The notes beneath the pieces were generated by a model. The model worked only from the letters and a program-made list of their open reading frames with translations. It made no database searches and was not told the origin of the DNA. DNA of 54,770 nt. Source: CAYNEO01 sp964396245 (GTDB lineage: Bacteria > Zixibacteria > MSB-5A5 > GN15 > FEB-12). The stretch spans positions 1-54,770 of the forward strand of contig CAYNEO010000023.1 of the NCBI GenBank assembly GCA_964396245.1, written 5' to 3'. The translations under genes were made by a program, and so were the position numbers. This document shows positions 1 to 9,782 of this stretch, in pieces (within the stretch, counting starts at the first letter, position 1; each line of letters starts with the position of its first letter).

Positions 1-1733
1 GCCGCGACAGCTTCATCCTGGCCGATCACGCGCCGGTGCAGTTCATCTTCGAGGCGCAACAGTTTCTGCGATTCGGATTCGGTCAGGCGGCTGACCGGGA
101 TACCGGTCCACTTGGAGACGATCTCGGCGATGTCTTCTTCCTCGACCACTTCCTTGAGCAGTTTGCACTTCTCCTGAATCACCTGAAGCGAATGCGTCAG
201 GAGTTGAAGTTTCTTTTCCGCATCCTGAATCTCGCCGTATTTGATGCGTGCGGCAGATTCGTAATCGGCGTTGCGTTCGGCTTCAGATGCGCGCAGTTTG
301 AGTTGTTCAATCTCGGATTTGATCGAGCGGATAGTTTCGACCGTTTCTTTTTCTTTCTGCCACTGCGTCTTGAGGTCATCACGCTGGGCATACAGGTCGG
401 AGAGTTCCTCTTCGATCGGTTTGAGGCGCTCGGGGGCGTCTTTCTCACGCTTGACGCCTTCCTTTTCGATCTCGAGCTGGCGGATGCGCTTTTCGACCGC
501 ATCGAGTTCATCCGGCATGGAGTCAATCGAGATGCGCAATTCGGCGGCGGCTTCATCGATCAGGTCAATCGCCTTATCCGGCAGGAACCGGTCGGCGATA
601 TAGCGGTCTGAGAGCTTGGCGGCCGCAACGATAGCACCATCGGAAATCTTGATCCCGTGAAAGACCTCGTAGCGTTCGCGCAGACCGCGGAGGATGGAGA
701 CGGTTTCCTCGACGGTGGGCGGGTTGATCATTACCGGCGCGAAGCGTCGTTCCAGCGCGGCGTCTTTTTCGATATGCTTGCGGTATTCATCGAGCGTGGT
801 GGCGCCAATGAAGCGAATTTCGCCGCGGGCGAGAGCCGGCTTGAGCATGTTGGAAGCATCCATCGCGCCTTCGACCGCACCCGCACCGACAAGCGTGTGC
901 ATTTCATCGATAAAGAGAATGATCTTGCCCCCGGAGGCTTCGACTTCCTTGAGCACGCCCTTGAGACGCTCCTCGAATTCGCCCCGGAATTTGGAGCCGG
1001 CGATGAGCGCGCCGAGATCGAGCGCAACTAATTGGCGGTCCTTGAGGGTTTCGGGGACTTCGCCGATCGCGATCTTCTGCGCAAGTCCTTCGACAACGGC
1101 GGTTTTGCCGGTGCCGGGTTCGCCGATCAACACCGGGTTGTTCTTGGTACGGCGCGAGAGAATTTTGATAATGCGCCGGATCTCGTCATCGCGGCCGATC
1201 ACCGGGTCGAGTTTCCCCTCGCGGGCGGCCTGAGTGAGATCACGCGAGTATTTTTCCAGCACGGCGTATTTTGACTCCGGGTTGACGTCGGTAACACGGG
1301 ACTTGCCGCGAATGGACGTCAGCGCCTTGAGGATTTCATCACGCGTGATGCCATTGCGCTTGAGTATCTCCTGCGCCTTGCTCTTAACTTCCAGAATTGC
1401 CAGCAGAAGATGCTCGACCGAGACGTATTCGTCCTTGAATGTTTTCAGCTCCTGCTCCGATTTGAAGAGAATCTGCTGGAATTCATTTGACGGATACACC
1501 TGTCCGCCGGTCTGGTGCGGCAGCATCTTCAGGGCGTCATCGACCTCGTTAGTGAGGTCCTCGAGATCGACGCCGAGTTTTTTGACCACCTGTCCGACCA
1601 GGCCTTCCTCCTGCTTGAGGAGGGCGGCGAGCAAGTGTTCCGGCATGATCTGCGGATGATTGTCGGCCTGCGCCATCTGCTGGGCATAGGCGACAGCATC
1701 GATAGATCGTTGTGTAAATTTATTAAACTTCAT
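1..1733 (-). CDS. clpB: ATP-dependent disaggregase ClpB, N-terminal 577 residues (partial)
   Basis: Hsp100 AAA+ unfoldase that extracts polypeptides from aggregates together with DnaK, DnaJ and small heat-shock proteins. I translated this strand directly: it opens MKFNKFTQRS at 1733 with a Clp N-terminal repeat domain (about 1-145). NBD1 follows, with Walker A GEPGTGKT near residues 202-209 and Walker B ILFIDEMH. The long charged coiled-coil middle domain (about 400-520) separates ClpB from ClpA and ClpC. The frame runs off the window edge just after the start of NBD2 (LEDELHRRVIGQDEAV), so the second ATPase site is not visible. It lies 74 bp behind the J-protein gene on the same strand, as the last visible gene of the chaperone cluster. 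Identification is firm; completeness cannot be judged. Confidence 0.97.
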   Translation of the reverse strand, partial: MKFNKFTQRSIDAVAYAQQMAQADNHPQIMPEHLLAALLKQEEGLVGQVVKKLGVDLEDLTNEVDDALKMLPHQTGGQVYPSNEFQQILFKSEQELKTFKDEYVSVEHLLLAILEVKSKAQEILKRNGITRDEILKALTSIRGKSRVTDVNPESKYAVLEKYSRDLTQAAREGKLDPVIGRDDEIRRIIKILSRRTKNNPVLIGEPGTGKTAVVEGLAQKIAIGEVPETLKDRQLVALDLGALIAGSKFRGEFEERLKGVLKEVEASGGKIILFIDEMHTLVGAGAVEGAMDASNMLKPALARGEIRFIGATTLDEYRKHIEKDAALERRFAPVMINPPTVEETVSILRGLRERYEVFHGIKISDGAIVAAAKLSDRYIADRFLPDKAIDLIDEAAAELRISIDSMPDELDAVEKRIRQLEIEKEGVKREKDAPERLKPIEEELSDLYAQRDDLKTQWQKEKETVETIRSIKSEIEQLKLRASEAERNADYESAARIKYGEIQDAEKKLQLLTHSLQVIQEKCKLLKEVVEEEDIAEIVSKWTGIPVSRLTESESQKLLRLEDELHRRVIGQDEAVA

Positions 1734-1807
1734 GTATGTTCACCTGCCTTATGTCTATTCTCTGACCATTTCCCAGTCTTTGGCGGCGCGTTTGGGACAA
1801 AAGTGCG

Positions 1808-2743
1808 CTACTCCTCCCATTGCTCCAAAATTTTCTTCTGCTCGTCGGTGACCTTTTTCGGGATAGTGACTTTGATCTCGACATACTGGTCACCCTGTTT
1901 GCCTCCGACGGAAAGTCCCAGCCCTTTCAGGCGCATGGTGGTGCCGGGCTGGGTGCCGGGCGGTATCGTGAGCGCGACCGTTTTGGTCAGTGTCTTGATA
2001 TTCTTTTTCGTGCCCAGGATCGCTTCCTTGAACGATATCTCGATTTTGCTGTGGATATCGTTGCCTTTACGTTCGAATTGTTGATCTGGCATCACTCTCA
2101 CCGTTATGATTAAGTCACCGTTTGGCCCGCCCATGGGGCTGGGTTGTCCCTGTCCGGCCAATCTGATTTTGCCGCCGTTCTCGACGCCCTTCGGGATTTT
2201 CACTTTCAGTTTTTTTGCGGAGCCTTCGAGCTGAATCATCCGTGTCGTGCCCTGGACCGCCTCCATGAAGGTGACAGTGAGGGTGGTCTGGATGTCGGCG
2301 CCCTTGACCGTGCGGCGGCGTCCTCCTGTCCGGCCGGTGTTCATGCCGGAGAAACCGCCCATGCCGCCGCCAAAAATCTGCGACAGAATATCTTCAAAGC
2401 CGCCGGCGCTGCCGCCGAAACGGAAACTGGTAAAGCCGTTGCCCTGGTTGACGAAATCGGAGAAGTCAAATCCGCCCTGCTGTCCGAACGGGTTGCCGCC
2501 GTGACCGGCCCCGGCCCCGGCGAAAGCGCCGTATTTTCGGAGTTGGTCGTATTCAGCGCGGCGTTTCGGGTCCGACAGGGTTTCGTATGCCTCGGAGATT
2601 TCCTTGAACCGTTCCTCGGCGGCCTTTTCGCCTTTATTTCGATCCGGGTGATATTTCTTGGCCAGGGTCCGGAATTTCTTTTTGATCTCGTCCTGGGATG
2701 CTTTTTCGTTTACGCCGAGAACTTCGTAGAAGTCTTTGGCCAT
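1808..2743 (-). CDS. Class B J-domain co-chaperone (CbpA-like DnaJ without zinc finger)
   Basis: Stimulates the ATPase of DnaK and delivers substrates to it. The 311-residue product starts with a J domain carrying the invariant HPD at residues 32-34. A long Gly/Phe-rich linker follows (about 70-145), then two C-terminal beta-sandwich substrate-binding domains (about 150-300). The four CxxCxGxG zinc-finger repeats of classical DnaJ are absent, so this is a CbpA/DnaJB-type protein. It is separated from dnaK by 285 bp that include a 100-N assembly gap, so co-transcription with dnaK is likely but not proven. The ATG follows a purine-rich stretch (GAAAGAAGGTG). The family is certain; calling it the organism's main DnaJ would be a guess, because a class A protein may be encoded elsewhere. 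Confidence 0.93.
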   Translation of the reverse strand: MAKDFYEVLGVNEKASQDEIKKKFRTLAKKYHPDRNKGEKAAEERFKEISEAYETLSDPKRRAEYDQLRKYGAFAGAGAGHGGNPFGQQGGFDFSDFVNQGNGFTSFRFGGSAGGFEDILSQIFGGGMGGFSGMNTGRTGGRRRTVKGADIQTTLTVTFMEAVQGTTRMIQLEGSAKKLKVKIPKGVENGGKIRLAGQGQPSPMGGPNGDLIITVRVMPDQQFERKGNDIHSKIEISFKEAILGTKKNIKTLTKTVALTIPPGTQPGTTMRLKGLGLSVGGKQGDQYVEIKVTIPKKVTDEQKKILEQWEE

Positions 2744-2809
2744 GTCGTATCACCTTCTTTCTTCGTGACCATTTGGCCCTCTCAGTTGAGGTGTCGGGTT
2801 TCTTGCTTC

Positions 2810-2909
2810 NNNNNNNNNNNNNNNNNNNNNNNNNNNNNNNNNNNNNNNNNNNNNNNNNNNNNNNNNNNNNNNNNNNNNNNNNNNNNNNNNNNNNNNNNNN
2901 NNNNNNNNN
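2810..2909. other. Assembly gap (100 N)
   Basis: Exactly 100 unknown bases lie between the dnaK stop and the J-protein start. A run of 100 is the usual placeholder for a gap of unknown length, so the true distance, and any gene hidden here, cannot be known from this sequence. The flank at 2950-3020 is GC-rich and rich in short palindromes, which may have broken the assembly. Confidence 0.98.
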
Positions 2910-2939
2910 GAACGCCAAACGTACCGTAAGGCATTCTCT

Positions 2940-3022
2940 TCCTTTATAAATTGTGCCCGACGGGCATTCGTTCCCGCCGGGCTACCGTGCATATGTACAG
3001 GAGGCGCTACGCGCCCGACTTA
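2940..3022. repeat. GC-rich palindromic intergenic segment beside the gap
   Basis: The short stretch between the dnaK stop and the N-run contains GCCCGACGGGC, the related CCCGCCGGGC and GGCGCTACGCGCC, all able to form small hairpins. No coding frame or U-tract terminator is evident. It may be the edge of an interspersed repeat or a weak terminator for dnaK. With one copy in the window I cannot tell which. Confidence 0.35.
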
Positions 3023-3028
3023 TAGGGC

Positions 3029-4945
<1,917 letters not shown>

Positions 4946-4985
4946 ATCTACACTACCTCACTTTTCTTTCATGCTTTTCAAAACG

Positions 4986-5012
4986 AAAGGCTGATCGTCA
5001 CCGACCAGCCTT
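4986..5012 (-). terminator. Stem-loop after hsp20 gene 1
   Basis: AAGGCTGRTC pairs with GATCAGCCTT around a short loop, 39 bp past the hsp20-1 stop and before dnaK. On the minus strand a modest T-stretch (CGTTTTG) follows. It could terminate or partly attenuate transcription between hsp20 and dnaK. A second small stem (CAGAGT/ACTCTG, 5027-5046) lies immediately after the stop. Confidence 0.6.
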
Positions 5013-5050
5013 CCACCTCAATCCTCAGAGTCAACAACTACTCTGATCCT

Positions 5051-5479
5051 TTACGAAACCTTCACTTCGACTTCTTTCGGCTTCTTTTCCTCGGCCTTGG
5101 CGAGGGTGATGGTCAGCATGCCGTTTTTGTAGTCGGCGCTGATCTTGCCGGTGTCGAGCGTCTCCGGCAGGGTGAACGAGCGACTGAAAGAGCCGGACCT
5201 GATTTCGGTCAGGTGGTACTCGGCGCCCTCTTCTTCGTTGCGAGCCTCGCGCTTGCCGGACACGGTCAGGACACGGTTATCGAGAACAACCTTGATATCA
5301 TCTTTCTCAATCCCCGGGACTTCGAATCTCAGGGAGATATCATTTTCGGTTTCCTTGATATCCACGCGCGGCCTGAATTCGGAATCATCGGCCAAGCGAT
5401 AGGTCGGGCTGCCGAAGAAATTGTCGATCATGGCCCTGTGGAGGCCGTTGCGACGTGGTCTTACGATTACGTTAGTCAT
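5051..5479 (-). CDS. Small heat-shock protein, Hsp20/alpha-crystallin family (copy 1)
   Basis: ATP-independent holdase that keeps unfolding proteins refoldable by DnaK/ClpB. The chosen start (MTNVIVRPRR) is 8 nt behind a strong GGAGGTG ribosome site. An in-frame upstream extension of 39 codons is possible but lacks such a site. The 142-residue product has a short N-terminal arm, an alpha-crystallin domain (about 35-130) with the FEVPGIEKDDIKV strand and the A-DYKNGMLTITLAK signature, and a KEVEVKVS tail. It is a close paralogue of the second copy 284 bp upstream. A sigma-54-like box lies 54 bp upstream of the ATG. Confidence 0.96.
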   Translation of the reverse strand: MTNVIVRPRRNGLHRAMIDNFFGSPTYRLADDSEFRPRVDIKETENDISLRFEVPGIEKDDIKVVLDNRVLTVSGKREARNEEEGAEYHLTEIRSGSFSRSFTLPETLDTGKISADYKNGMLTITLAKAEEKKPKEVEVKVS

Positions 5480-5531
5480 TTTGTACACCTCCTGATGTAT
5501 CGTTTTATTTTTGTTTTCTGCGCTATCTATA

Positions 5532-5547
5532 AACAAAGATCGTGCCA
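5532..5547 (-). promoter_or_regulatory. Sigma-54-like -24/-12 promoter before hsp20 copy 1
   Basis: The minus strand reads TGGCACG-ATCT-TTGTT. The sigma-54 consensus is TGGCACG-N4-TTGCW; only the C of the -12 GC differs (GT here). The -24 GG and -12 G have the required 12-bp offset. The box is 54 bp from the hsp20 ATG, giving a plausible leader. Inference from motif match only. Confidence 0.5.
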
Positions 5548-5630
5548 AACTAAATAATCCACTAACCGACAAGTACTTAACTATTATCACTCGCAATCAA
5601 GCTCGATGATAATGCCAATTTGGCACGATC
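5538..5630. repeat. 12-bp inverted repeat flanking the hsp20-1 promoter
   Basis: GATCGTGCCAAA at 5538-5549 is repeated exactly as TTTGGCACGATC at 5619-5630, with 69 bp between. One arm overlaps the -24 element of the sigma-54-like promoter. It may be a regulator site or a second, degenerate promoter copy facing the other way. Confidence 0.55.
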
Positions 5631-5704
5631 TGAAAGCCTATCTGGCAGTGAGTCGCCGCATTAATGGCGTTGCATACGACGAAGTGGCAGGCGACGACAG
5701 GCAC

Positions 5705-5731
5705 AAAAAAAGGCCAGCCTGACGCTGACCT
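5705..5731 (-). terminator. Rho-independent terminator after hsp20 copy 2
   Basis: An 8-bp stem (AGGTCAGC/GCTGGCCT, one G-U pair) with a 5-nt loop is followed on the minus strand by six T residues. It lies 33 bp past the stop of hsp20-2, so the two hsp20 genes probably form separate transcription units. Confidence 0.85.
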
Positions 5732-5763
5732 TTTCACCTGGGTGAACTTCCGGAGATTATTAG

Positions 5764-6195
5764 TTACGAAATCTTGACCTCGATCTCTTTGGGCTTGACC
5801 TCCTCCAGCTTGCCAAGCCTGATCTCAAGCATGCCGTTCTTGTAGTCAGCCTGGATTTTGTCCGGGTTGACAGTCTCGGGCAGTGTGAAAGAGCGCGAGA
5901 AACTTCCGGCATAGATCTCGTTGCGGATGAAAGTATCTTCCTTTTCGTTATGCTCGAACTTGCGTTCGCCGGAAACGGTCAGGACGTTGTCCTTGACCAT
6001 AACCTTGATGTCTTTCTTCTCCATACCCGGGACCTCGAACGTGATGAGCATGTTGTCCCTGGTGTCCACGACGTTCACTCGGGGCATGAAGTCGGTGTCG
6101 ACATCGGTGCGCAGGAAGGGCGAGCGGAAGAAATCATCGAACATTCTGTCTATTTCCCGCGCGGCCCGGTTCGGTGTAATCATCAGATTTTTCAT
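5764..6195 (-). CDS. Small heat-shock protein, Hsp20/alpha-crystallin family (copy 2)
   Basis: Second holdase of the same family, 143 residues. The start MKNLMITPNR follows GGAGGTG 7 nt upstream; a 20-codon in-frame extension upstream lacks a comparable site. The alpha-crystallin domain contains FEVPGMEKKDIKV and the ADYKNGMLEIRLGK signature, and the protein ends in KEIEVKIS. The N-terminal arm (AAREIDRMFDDFF) resembles IbpA/HspA-type proteins. The product is very similar to its neighbour, suggesting tandem duplication. It has its own sigma-54-like box 57 bp upstream and its own terminator. Its place before dnaK and clpB supports a role in the disaggregation pathway. Confidence 0.96.
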   Translation of the reverse strand: MKNLMITPNRAAREIDRMFDDFFRSPFLRTDVDTDFMPRVNVVDTRDNMLITFEVPGMEKKDIKVMVKDNVLTVSGERKFEHNEKEDTFIRNEIYAGSFSRSFTLPETVNPDKIQADYKNGMLEIRLGKLEEVKPKEIEVKIS

Positions 6196-6250
6196 GGTAA
6201 CACCTCCTATCTTGGTTTGCCTTGTTTGTCGTTCTTTCACACGCACGATA

Positions 6251-6266
6251 ATCAAGCAGCGTGCCA
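6251..6266 (-). promoter_or_regulatory. Sigma-54-like -24/-12 promoter before hsp20 copy 2
   Basis: The minus strand reads TGGCACG-CTGC-TTGAT, differing from the TGGCACG-N4-TTGCW consensus at one -12 base (GA for GC). It is 57 bp from the hsp20 ATG, almost the same spacing as in copy 1. Both copies preserve the full TGGCACG while the surrounding bases differ, which argues against a chance match. Confidence 0.5.
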
Positions 6267-6377
6267 GTTGACGTAGTCCGTTATCATAGTGTAACTTAGC
6301 AGAGTTATGGCTAGCTGGGCGAATCTGAGAGTCTGTCAGGATGGCAATTCAGATTGGATTTTTTGACAGCTCGGCAG

Positions 6378-6410
6378 TGTCGAAATGACAATCAAGAAGT
6401 CATTTCGACA
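6378..6410. repeat. Perfect 12-bp palindromic stem after the HEAT-repeat gene
   Basis: TGTCGAAATGAC and GTCATTTCGACA pair perfectly around a 9-nt loop, 3 bp beyond the stop of the HEAT-repeat gene. No T-run follows on the minus strand, so it is not a standard intrinsic terminator. It looks like an interspersed REP-type palindrome or a 3'-end stabilising stem. Confidence 0.6.
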
Positions 6411-6412
6411 TG

Positions 6413-8626
6413 TTAGTGACGGGAGAGGACGTCGGCAATAGTCTTCTGGACTGAAGATTGTTTGAAGAATATTTTCTGGGCGGTTGAGAGATGGTCTTTG
6501 AACTTACGAATTGAATCGATTGACGCCTGATCGCCTATATTTCCGAGCGCTTTGATAATGGCGACGCGAAGGTCGTCTTTCGAGACCAATCCGCCGGACA
6601 GTTCCACCAATCGGTCTTCGGATTCGAGAATCGAAGTCAGAAAAGCTCTGGCTTCGTGCCCGCCCAGTTTGCCGAGGGCGTTGGCGACGCGGATGGACTC
6701 GGACGGGTTGCGTTTGGCGACGTCGATCAAGAGCGGGGCGCTGTCGGTTATGCCGATAACACCGACGGCGATGATGGCTTTTTCGCGGATTTCCCGGTCG
6801 GCATCCTCGGCCATGAGAACGAGCAGGTCGACGGCTTCTTCTCCGCCGATTTTTTCGAGGGCCGAAACAATCTCGCGACGGATGCGGACATCGGGATCGG
6901 TCATCCGCAGCCGCAGGGGTGCGATACCGCCTTCATCCTTGAGCAGTCCGAGGACGAAGATGGAATTTCTCAGCACGTACCATTTGGCGTCGGGCAATTC
7001 GTGCCGGTCTTCGGGCCGTTCGAACCATCGATCGTCCATGAGAATATCGGAGAAGACGCGCAGGGTCGCTTTGCCGAGCTCGGCAAGAATACGGAGCGCC
7101 TGCTGGCGAACCCGGCGCATGGGATGAGAGATATTTTCAGACAGTACGAGCGCGATTTCGTTCGAGCCGATGGCGATCAGGATGTCCTGCAAATACTGGG
7201 ACGTGTCGAAATCGGCCCTGATCATGTCTTCCACAAGGCCTTCGATCACGTGACGCTGGTTGATATTCTCGAACGCCTTTTTGACCGCCATGGAATCATA
7301 GACGCTGACATCGTTTTCGACCCGACGTCGCTTGGCCATGGTGGTTGCAATCGTCGCCATCAGATCGAACCGTCGATCCTGACGGCACTTCTCGAACACC
7401 TGCCAGATCAGCTCGGAGTATTCGTACGTTTCGTTGTGCTCGGATAACCGGGAGATGATTTGTGTGACGGCGGCTTTGAGTGTCCCGCTGTCGGTCACCG
7501 TGCTCAGCCGACTCACGATCGTGGTGAGCACCTGCAGAGCCTCCTGGCGATACCGTGAGTCGGGGTCGCCAAGCCGATTGAGCAGATCGGAGATGGTTTC
7601 CTCAGCTTTCTGCCACTGTCCGGTTTTTAGCAGTCTTTGAAAGGCATCGCACAACTCCGTGGAACTTCCGGTTGTCACCTCAGGCGCGAACAGGTTGTCC
7701 ATCAGACTGTCGATACGGTTTCGCGATTCGAGTTTGATCTGGCCGGTGGCGCTGGCCGGGTCGCCGACTTCTTTGGGCAGTTCCAGCTTCTTCTTGATTT
7801 CATCATCGAGTTCGGCGGCTATCTGGTCTTTAGCGGGATGAGCATCGAGCAAACGGAAGATGCCGATCAGGTTTTCAAGAGCCGTGGAGCGCTCCATTTC
7901 GGAGAGGGCGTTGCTGTATGAACTGCCGAGTCGGTTCAGGCGGTTACGTATGGCGTCGACGGGAATTGCTGCAATCTTGTCCGGTATGAGGTACTGCACA
8001 ATCTGCGGATTGAAGTCAACATAGTGCCTCAGCAGTTCATCGCCGTCGGCGTGGCGAATTGTCACGAGGTGAATCGGATCCTCGCTCAGCTGGTCGAGAC
8101 AGAAACGCTGGACCGAGAAATCGCCGTCGACTTCTCCCCGATACTGCTTCTGCTTTTCGAGCATATTGAAGGCGAGTTCCGAGTTGATCTGAACGCTCGT
8201 GATGTTCTTGCGCTTCAAAACGGCGGAGAGGTGCGCCTCGGGATCATTGAGATTGATCCGCTGCACGAAGCGTTCGACGAAGGTCGTGAAGTCATCCATG
8301 CTCAGAGTGTTTTCGAAGACAATCGCGGTCACATCGAGAACCTGCATGAACTGGATGATCTGGCCGTTGAAGATACTGTCTTTCAGCCAGATGTTGACCA
8401 CATAGAGCTGTCCGCGCTGAAGGTTGACATTGACGTATCGCCTGAACTGGAAGAACTTGCTGAGGAGCAGGAACGGTTTTTCGAGCGCTTTGGCGGCAAG
8501 AGGATGTGACTTGCCGTAGATACCCATTTTCTTGCAGGCCACGGCCAGCTCGCGCACCAGGGCGTGGGCCAGTTCATTCAGATCGGTTCTGAGGAGTTGA
8601 TCACTGACGGTTCTGGGAGTATTCAT
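6413..8626 (-). CDS. HEAT-repeat protein, probably cytoplasmic scaffold
   Basis: No enzymatic domain is recognised in this 737-residue protein. The N-terminal ~130 residues carry an unusual YGKSHPLA motif (residues 37-44) and predicted alpha/beta structure. The middle is helical. The C-terminal ~350 residues form HEAT/armadillo-type helical pairs, with repeated segments such as VRRQALRILAELGK, VRIRREIVSALEKIGG and IREKAIIAVGVIG. There is no signal peptide or membrane segment, so a cytoplasmic protein-protein scaffold is likely. Its ATG overlaps the end of the beta-propeller lipoprotein gene by 26 bp, so the two are translationally coupled although their products should sit on opposite sides of the inner membrane. 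Function unknown. Confidence 0.85.
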   Translation of the reverse strand: MNTPRTVSDQLLRTDLNELAHALVRELAVACKKMGIYGKSHPLAAKALEKPFLLLSKFFQFRRYVNVNLQRGQLYVVNIWLKDSIFNGQIIQFMQVLDVTAIVFENTLSMDDFTTFVERFVQRINLNDPEAHLSAVLKRKNITSVQINSELAFNMLEKQKQYRGEVDGDFSVQRFCLDQLSEDPIHLVTIRHADGDELLRHYVDFNPQIVQYLIPDKIAAIPVDAIRNRLNRLGSSYSNALSEMERSTALENLIGIFRLLDAHPAKDQIAAELDDEIKKKLELPKEVGDPASATGQIKLESRNRIDSLMDNLFAPEVTTGSSTELCDAFQRLLKTGQWQKAEETISDLLNRLGDPDSRYRQEALQVLTTIVSRLSTVTDSGTLKAAVTQIISRLSEHNETYEYSELIWQVFEKCRQDRRFDLMATIATTMAKRRRVENDVSVYDSMAVKKAFENINQRHVIEGLVEDMIRADFDTSQYLQDILIAIGSNEIALVLSENISHPMRRVRQQALRILAELGKATLRVFSDILMDDRWFERPEDRHELPDAKWYVLRNSIFVLGLLKDEGGIAPLRLRMTDPDVRIRREIVSALEKIGGEEAVDLLVLMAEDADREIREKAIIAVGVIGITDSAPLLIDVAKRNPSESIRVANALGKLGGHEARAFLTSILESEDRLVELSGGLVSKDDLRVAIIKALGNIGDQASIDSIRKFKDHLSTAQKIFFKQSSVQKTIADVLSRH

Positions 8627-9782
8627 TTCCGCCGCCGAAACAAGTTATTTTTCCTTTAGCCGTAGCCGCGAATACGCGGGTGCCGTCGGTGACCGGCGAG
8701 AAATCAATCGAGCCCTCGAGTTTCGTACGGGCGGTCTCAGTCCCGGTCTCGGCATCGAGAACGATCAGCGTACCGCCGGCCGTTCCGACCACGACAAATT
8801 TACCGACAGCCACCGGCGAAGCTTTCACGACTTCGTCGGTATCGAACTGCCACAACTCGTTTCCGCTGGCGGCATCCATGGCGAGGACCTGTCCCCCGCT
8901 GGCGCCCACGAATACCTTATTTCCAGCCACAACCGGAGATGTCCAGACCGGGGCCGGGATTGTCTTTTTCCACGTGATGAGTCCGCTTTCGCGGTCAAGC
9001 CCGTATACACTTCCTGTCACATCAGTCACGTAGATCAAGTCTCCGATAGCCACCGGACTTGCAATGGGTCCGTCGAGAGTTGTTTGAAACAGTTCGCTTC
9101 CATCATACTCCGACAGGGCATAGAGCACTCCCTTGTCGCCCGGCTGGTAGAGTTTACCGTCGGCATACGACGCCGAAACGGTCAGGCCACCATCCGCCTG
9201 AAAGGTCCAATTGTCCAGGCCGGTGCCGGTTGCCAGCGAGTACAGCTTGCCGCTTCCGGAGCTGATAAACAGGCTGTTTTTAACAATTATCGGCCCGGCG
9301 GCGGCATCCTTTATGTCTCGCTCCCAGATGACATGGCTATTGAGCAGGTTAACGGCAAACAGCTTGTCTGTTTCCGGGGCAATCGAATAGAAGGCAAGAG
9401 AATCGGCGACGGCAACGCCTGTTTGCGGAATCCCCTTGCATTTCAGTTTTCCGAGATATTGGCCGGTGGCAGGATTATAAAAACGCACTTTCTTTTTGCT
9501 GCTGGGACAGACGAGGGCATCATAGACAATGGTCATGGGACCGGCCGGCTTGCCCGAGAAGCCTTCTTTCCAGAGCACATTCAGTTGTCCATCGAAAGAG
9601 CCATCGGGGAAAGCCCCGAGAGCGGACTGCTGATATCGGTTGAAGGGCCAGGGGCTGGCTTTGCTGAGGTCCTTTCGATCGATCGAATACTTTCCGCCGC
9701 AACCGACGGTGAAAGCTGTCACGATTGACATTACGGCGGCCGCCATGATGATTGTCATATACCGGCGCATCAGAAATTCCAC
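8601..9782 (-). CDS. PQQ-like beta-propeller lipoprotein (BamB-like)
   Basis: 393 residues. A signal peptide ends in a lipobox (FTVGC, Cys28), predicting an outer-membrane-anchored or periplasmic lipoprotein. The rest is a series of PQQ/pyrrolo-quinoline-type beta-propeller blades, recognisable from repeats such as GLITWKKTIPAPVWTSPVV, GQVLAMDAASGNELWQF and GTLIVLDAETGTETARTK. This fold occurs in BamB, which assists Omp85-type assembly of outer-membrane proteins, and in some dehydrogenases. No cofactor-binding enzyme features are evident. It overlaps the upstream peptidase-barrel gene by 13 bp and the downstream HEAT gene by 26 bp, so the three form one tight operon. A BamB-like partner for the upstream barrel is an attractive inference, not shown. 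A second possible ATG is at MRRYMT, 4 codons in. Confidence 0.88.
   Translation of the reverse strand: MEFLMRRYMTIIMAAAVMSIVTAFTVGCGGKYSIDRKDLSKASPWPFNRYQQSALGAFPDGSFDGQLNVLWKEGFSGKPAGPMTIVYDALVCPSSKKKVRFYNPATGQYLGKLKCKGIPQTGVAVADSLAFYSIAPETDKLFAVNLLNSHVIWERDIKDAAAGPIIVKNSLFISSGSGKLYSLATGTGLDNWTFQADGGLTVSASYADGKLYQPGDKGVLYALSEYDGSELFQTTLDGPIASPVAIGDLIYVTDVTGSVYGLDRESGLITWKKTIPAPVWTSPVVAGNKVFVGASGGQVLAMDAASGNELWQFDTDEVVKASPVAVGKFVVVGTAGGTLIVLDAETGTETARTKLEGSIDFSPVTDGTRVFAATAKGKITCFGGGNEYSQNRQ

Noticed and set aside
4946..5050. CIRCE (TTAGCACTC-N9-GAGTGCTAA) before dnaK
   Set aside because: Looked for and not found; the small stem CAGAGT/ACTCTG is too short and has a different sequence.
5480..5596. 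39-residue N-terminal extension of hsp20 copy 1
   Set aside because: No ribosome site before it, and a strong GGAGGTG sits before the internal ATG. The extension also spans the promoter-like box.
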